A stretch of DNA of 64,000 nucleotides from Lachnospiraceae bacterium. GTDB lineage: Bacteria; Bacillota; Clostridia; Lachnospirales; Lachnospiraceae. Each line of letters opens with the position of its first letter. Within the stretch, counting starts at the first letter, position 1. This document shows, one piece after another, positions 60,866 to 64,000 of the stretch. The notes beneath the pieces were generated by a model. It worked only from the letters and a program-made list of their open reading frames with translations. It had not been told where the DNA came from and made no database searches. The translations under genes were made by a program, and so were the position numbers. The stretch spans positions 1 through 64,000 of the forward strand of contig CAAFXE010000364.1 in the NCBI GenBank assembly GCA_900766915.1, written 5' to 3'.

Positions 60866-61493
60866 TTTTTTCAACAAGCTTGCAAAGCTCGAAAAAAACG
60901 GTAAAACGATAAAGAAAATATTAGATACCTTGGACTTTATTCCGGTAGTTCATCCATATACGGCGGATTATGAGCTGGATGTTAGCCATACTTTTCAGCG
61001 GTTACTGGCTGAAGGGTATATTCAAAGGATAGAATACACCCATTATTTATCTGATGATATAGATAAACAGTATTACGAGACTTACTTCGAGATATTCCAT
61101 GAGGAGCTGAGAAAGTATTTAGAAAAAGCAAAACCATGGAAGGCAATTGGAAAGCTGATATTACCAAAGGATAGGAGCATATTTGACTATCATAAAGCAG
61201 AAATGAGTTTGGGAGATGTCCATTTAATATTGACTGCTTATTTTATGGAACTTCCTGTGATTTTATCAGACGATGGCGATATGGGATTTTTAGAAGAAAG
61301 GGCGCGTATGCAATTTGATACGGACGATTTTCAGCTTACAATTATGAGTCTCGTAGATGTATTTAAAGAAATAGCACAAATGCAGCAAAAAGAGTTTTCA
61401 AAGGAAGAACTGGTGATGCTCGCAAAAGGGACAGGACATGCAAAAGAGAAAAGTTCAGTGAAACAGGCATGGAATGAAACACATTCTATATAA
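60834..61493 (+). CDS. PIN-like domain protein (putative RNase toxin)
   Basis: 219 residues. Acidic residues follow the PIN pattern: Asp9 and Asp11 in VLVDADFFNKL, Glu123/Asp128 in AEMSLGDVHLILTA, and Asp146/147/149 in VILSDDGDMGFL. PIN domains are Mg-dependent RNases and frequent toxins; PIN-like genes beside COG2856 peptidases have been predicted as toxin-antitoxin pairs. It is translationally coupled to the ImmA gene. GGAG 6 bases before ATG at 60834 decides the start. Activity is inferred from motifs only. Confidence 0.72.
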   Translation: MEKQKVLVDADFFNKLAKLEKNGKTIKKILDTLDFIPVVHPYTADYELDVSHTFQRLLAEGYIQRIEYTHYLSDDIDKQYYETYFEIFHEELRKYLEKAKPWKAIGKLILPKDRSIFDYHKAEMSLGDVHLILTAYFMELPVILSDDGDMGFLEERARMQFDTDDFQLTIMSLVDVFKEIAQMQQKEFSKEELVMLAKGTGHAKEKSSVKQAWNETHSI

Positions 61494-61505
61494 TACGGAG
61501 AGACT

Positions 61506-62558
61506 ATGAAAGAAAGAAATTTATCCATTGATGCCATCAAAGGAATAGCCATCACCCTGGTGATGTTGGGCCATGTGTTTGTACACAACCATATGGAAGA
61601 GCCCTACCTATATGATGCCATCCGTGCGGTGCAGATGCCCCTGTTTATGATCATCAGCGGTTATCTGTGCGGTCAGAGCAGGAAAATATCAGATTTAAAA
61701 AGCTATGGGAAAGTCCTGGGGAAACGTGCCACTTCCTATTTGGTACCCTTTTTTGTGTGGCTTACCATTATGCATCCGGGGAATCTCATAGAGGCATATA
61801 AAACAGTTTTTGTACAACTGGATTATGGTCTTTGGTTTCTGGCAGTTTTATTCATCCTGACTTTTTTTGTATATACGTCTCAGGTGGCAGCAGGAAAATT
61901 AAGAGAAAAAAACAAAATATTGTCCGAGTTCATCTTTTGGGTAGTTTATGGTCTGTTCTGTGTGATACTGGTAGGGCAGATTGTAACAGGAAACAGCTTC
62001 CTTAGTCCGAGCCTGACGATTTTGTATGTGCCATTTTATATGATGGGATACATTGCTGGCAACTATGGCAAACGTATTCTATGCTGGGGAACCAAAGCTC
62101 CCGGGAAAATTGATTGTAAAAACAGTTGGGTCGTAAAAACAGCCGTTTGCGCAATGACAGTTGCTTTTGCATATTTAGTAATCACAAAAAACCTAAACTC
62201 CATGGAAACAAGACTGGAAATGCTCACGCAAATGCTGGCATCCGTCCTTGGAAGTATTTCCATAATTTATGGAGTGCTCTGCTGGAAGGATGGGAAAATA
62301 AAAAACATATTTGCAAAACTCGGAGAATACACACTGGAAATTTATGTAATCCATTATCACTTTGCAAATATGCTAAATTTTGGAAATAAACAATATGACT
62401 TCTATACCTTGGAAGGATTTTTATTTGCTGTAGTCAGCTTTATAGCTATGAGTGCAGTCACTTTTTGTAGTATTTGGCTGATGAAGAAAGTAAAAATACT
62501 TGACTTTCTGTTTTTTGGGAAGGTGTATAGGAAAAATGTACATAAGACAATGGATTAG
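61506..62558 (+). CDS. Acyltransferase family 3 membrane protein
   Basis: 350 residues, about 10 spans. Opening RNLSIDAIKGIAITLVMLGH has the conserved Asp and catalytic His; MPLFMIISGYLCGQSRK and GKRATSYLVPFFVW follow, and LGEYTLEIYVIHYHF marks the late block. It should O-acetylate a surface glycan. It lies 12 bases after the PIN-like gene but belongs to the glycan set; AATACGGAGAG precedes the ATG. Confidence 0.87.
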   Translation: MKERNLSIDAIKGIAITLVMLGHVFVHNHMEEPYLYDAIRAVQMPLFMIISGYLCGQSRKISDLKSYGKVLGKRATSYLVPFFVWLTIMHPGNLIEAYKTVFVQLDYGLWFLAVLFILTFFVYTSQVAAGKLREKNKILSEFIFWVVYGLFCVILVGQIVTGNSFLSPSLTILYVPFYMMGYIAGNYGKRILCWGTKAPGKIDCKNSWVVKTAVCAMTVAFAYLVITKNLNSMETRLEMLTQMLASVLGSISIIYGVLCWKDGKIKNIFAKLGEYTLEIYVIHYHFANMLNFGNKQYDFYTLEGFLFAVVSFIAMSAVTFCSIWLMKKVKILDFLFFGKVYRKNVHKTMD

Positions 62559-62594
62559 TATTCAGGTGTCCTGTTTATGGAAGGGTTATGAAAG

Positions 62595-64000
62595 TTGAAA
62601 AAACATAATTTTATAGAAAATTTTTCATCTAAATTTATTACATGGTTTATGATCGTAGTGATGCTGTTTCTGACAGTTGTCAGCCTGTTATTCCGCTCCT
62701 ATATTGATGTAACCTACCAGGAAATCATCTATTACAGAAAAGATAATGTTCTTCTGGCAGTTTTATTTCTTGCAGCAACTATAGCAATAGTCTGGTGGGG
62801 AAAGAAAAAAGGGATTTTGGACAAAATTCCGGAAAAGCCATTGGTGATTCTGCTTATGGTTTATGTGGCAGCCATCAGCGGTATCTGGGCCTATGCTTCC
62901 CACAGTTTTCCCACAGCAGATCAGGCAAGTATTTTAAAATGCGTAGATGGTCTCATCCATGGGAATTATGAATGTATGGAGCCCATGAGTCCCCACGGAT
63001 ATCTTCAATATAACCGTCATCAGGTAGGACTCACTGCGTTCTATGAGGTATTTACAAGAATATTTACCAGTGGACAGGTAAATTATCAGGCGGTTTATGT
63101 GTTGAATGTTCTGATGATCATGGGGATTTTCTGGGGCTTATATCTGGTAACCAGGCAATTAACAAACAGAAAAGAAATCATTACCTTAGAACTTCTTTTG
63201 TCTTTTGGAATGTTCCAGCTCATGCTTTACAGTACCTTTGTCTACGGATTGATCCCGGGACTGTTTTTTGACGTGTTCGGTATTTATTTTATGCTGAAGC
63301 TGATGAAAAGCAAAAGATGGTATGACGGCTGTCTGATGGCCTTGATGTGTGCGCTTGCGATCATTATGAAATCCAACTATCTGGTCTTTTTGATTGCCGT
63401 GGGAATTACACTGGTTATAAAATCTATCAGTGAAAGGTATCCTGTCTATCTCCTATATCTTTTGCTGGCAGTTGCAGGGTTCCTGGGTATCAATGCAGCA
63501 GCGCAGAAAACATACGAAAACAGGACAGGCATCGAGTTTGGAGACACCATTCCAAATACAGCCTATCTGGCCATGGGAATGCAGGAGGGCGCCATGGCTC
63601 CGGGATGGTTTAACGGATTTAACCATGTGACCTACCGAATGAATGATTATAACGAGGAAGTCACAGATCAGATCTCCAGAGAATATATTAAAGAGCGCTT
63701 GCAGGAATTTGCCGGGGATCCCTTAGAATGTCTGAAGTTTTATTACTACAAAATCATTTCTCAGTGGAATGAGGTGACCTATGAGTGCTTCTGGATCAGT
63801 ACCAATGAGGGAAACCATACAAGAGAACTTTTACCGGTGGTAGAAAGTTTCTACACAGGCCGTCTTCACACCGCAGCGGAGGCTACCATGAATCTTTATC
63901 AGCTTTTGATGTTTGCAGGCACTTTGCTCTGTGCATGGAGTTTGAGGAAAGATGGAGATATATCTAAAGTAATTCTTTTGTTATGTGTTCTCGGGGGATT
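62595..64000 (+). CDS. GT-C-like polytopic membrane protein (partial, runs off the window)
   Basis: At least 468 residues, open to the last base. About 9 spans are visible. First external loop SHSFPTADQASILKCVDGLI near 115-134 has the acidic pair region and LQYNRHQVGLTAFYEVF near 150 is PMT-like. A glycine-rich soluble stretch with YLAMGMQEGAMAPGWFNGF near 318 precedes a C-terminal domain. The start is TTG with AAGGG about 9 bases upstream; the first in-frame ATG is at 62649 and would remove part of the first hydrophobic segment. Donor and acceptor unknown. Confidence 0.72.
   Translation, partial: MKKHNFIENFSSKFITWFMIVVMLFLTVVSLLFRSYIDVTYQEIIYYRKDNVLLAVLFLAATIAIVWWGKKKGILDKIPEKPLVILLMVYVAAISGIWAYASHSFPTADQASILKCVDGLIHGNYECMEPMSPHGYLQYNRHQVGLTAFYEVFTRIFTSGQVNYQAVYVLNVLMIMGIFWGLYLVTRQLTNRKEIITLELLLSFGMFQLMLYSTFVYGLIPGLFFDVFGIYFMLKLMKSKRWYDGCLMALMCALAIIMKSNYLVFLIAVGITLVIKSISERYPVYLLYLLLAVAGFLGINAAAQKTYENRTGIEFGDTIPNTAYLAMGMQEGAMAPGWFNGFNHVTYRMNDYNEEVTDQISREYIKERLQEFAGDPLECLKFYYYKIISQWNEVTYECFWISTNEGNHTRELLPVVESFYTGRLHTAAEATMNLYQLLMFAGTLLCAWSLRKDGDISKVILLLCVLGG

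Overview
The window looks like chromosome of a low-to-mid GC, spore-forming Clostridia bacterium, most likely a Lachnospiraceae member. The reasons are AGGAGG-type ribosome binding sites with frequent TTG/GTG starts, a murB-rapZ-whiA-HPr order like the Bacillus yvc cluster, EFR1-type ferredoxin and SagB proteins, cdaA-cdaR, and many Wzx/GT-C/GT2 surface-glycan genes. No rRNA, tRNA, CRISPR array or intact insertion sequence was seen.

Layout. 1-1.8 kb: a structured repeat, a DHHW/AlgX-like O-acetylation protein and a small holin-like membrane protein. 1.9-3.5 kb: SagB-type flavin oxidoreductase plus EFR1 flavodoxin-ferredoxin. 3.7-18.2 kb: housekeeping block uvrB-uvrA-murB-rapZ-whiA-crh-like, MATE exporter, M24 peptidase, methyltransferase, hslO, nadE. 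18.2-25.2 kb: a GT-C transferase, a converging SpoIID-like/peptidoglycan-binding gene, mreB, recD2, comF. 25.4-35.9 kb: a tightly packed run that starts with two membrane proteins and the c-di-AMP cyclase pair cdaA-cdaR, then HPr, and runs into envelope-glycan genes (DUF2142 protein, flippase, acetyltransferase, two GT2 enzymes). 36.1-64 kb: a surface-polysaccharide island with an Rpn-like nuclease, many GT2/GT4/GT-C transferases, three acyltransferases, L-fucose salvage (Fkp) beside a divergent fucosyltransferase, RfbD, a putative CDP-amino-alcohol plus TagF-like phosphotransferase module, and an XRE/ImmA/PIN-like three-gene module resembling a toxin-antitoxin or defence locus.

The most notable non-gene signal is a family of about 165-200 bp intergenic elements, four copies (1-140, 38034-38198, 38249-38414, 51402-51602). 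They share short conserved blocks, but their helices differ in sequence while staying complementary, which indicates a conserved RNA (or single-stranded DNA) fold. All four copies lie among glycan genes and none in the housekeeping block. A second, simpler repeat family with GTTACTGTTCA-like inverted ends is scattered in at least five places. Other unusual points: a WhiA lacking about 84 internal residues, a Crh-like HPr with Glu at position 15 next to a classical His15 HPr elsewhere, and a tandem GT-C pair whose second member has lost the recognisable catalytic motifs.

All functional calls come from reading motifs and gene order; no database search was run.
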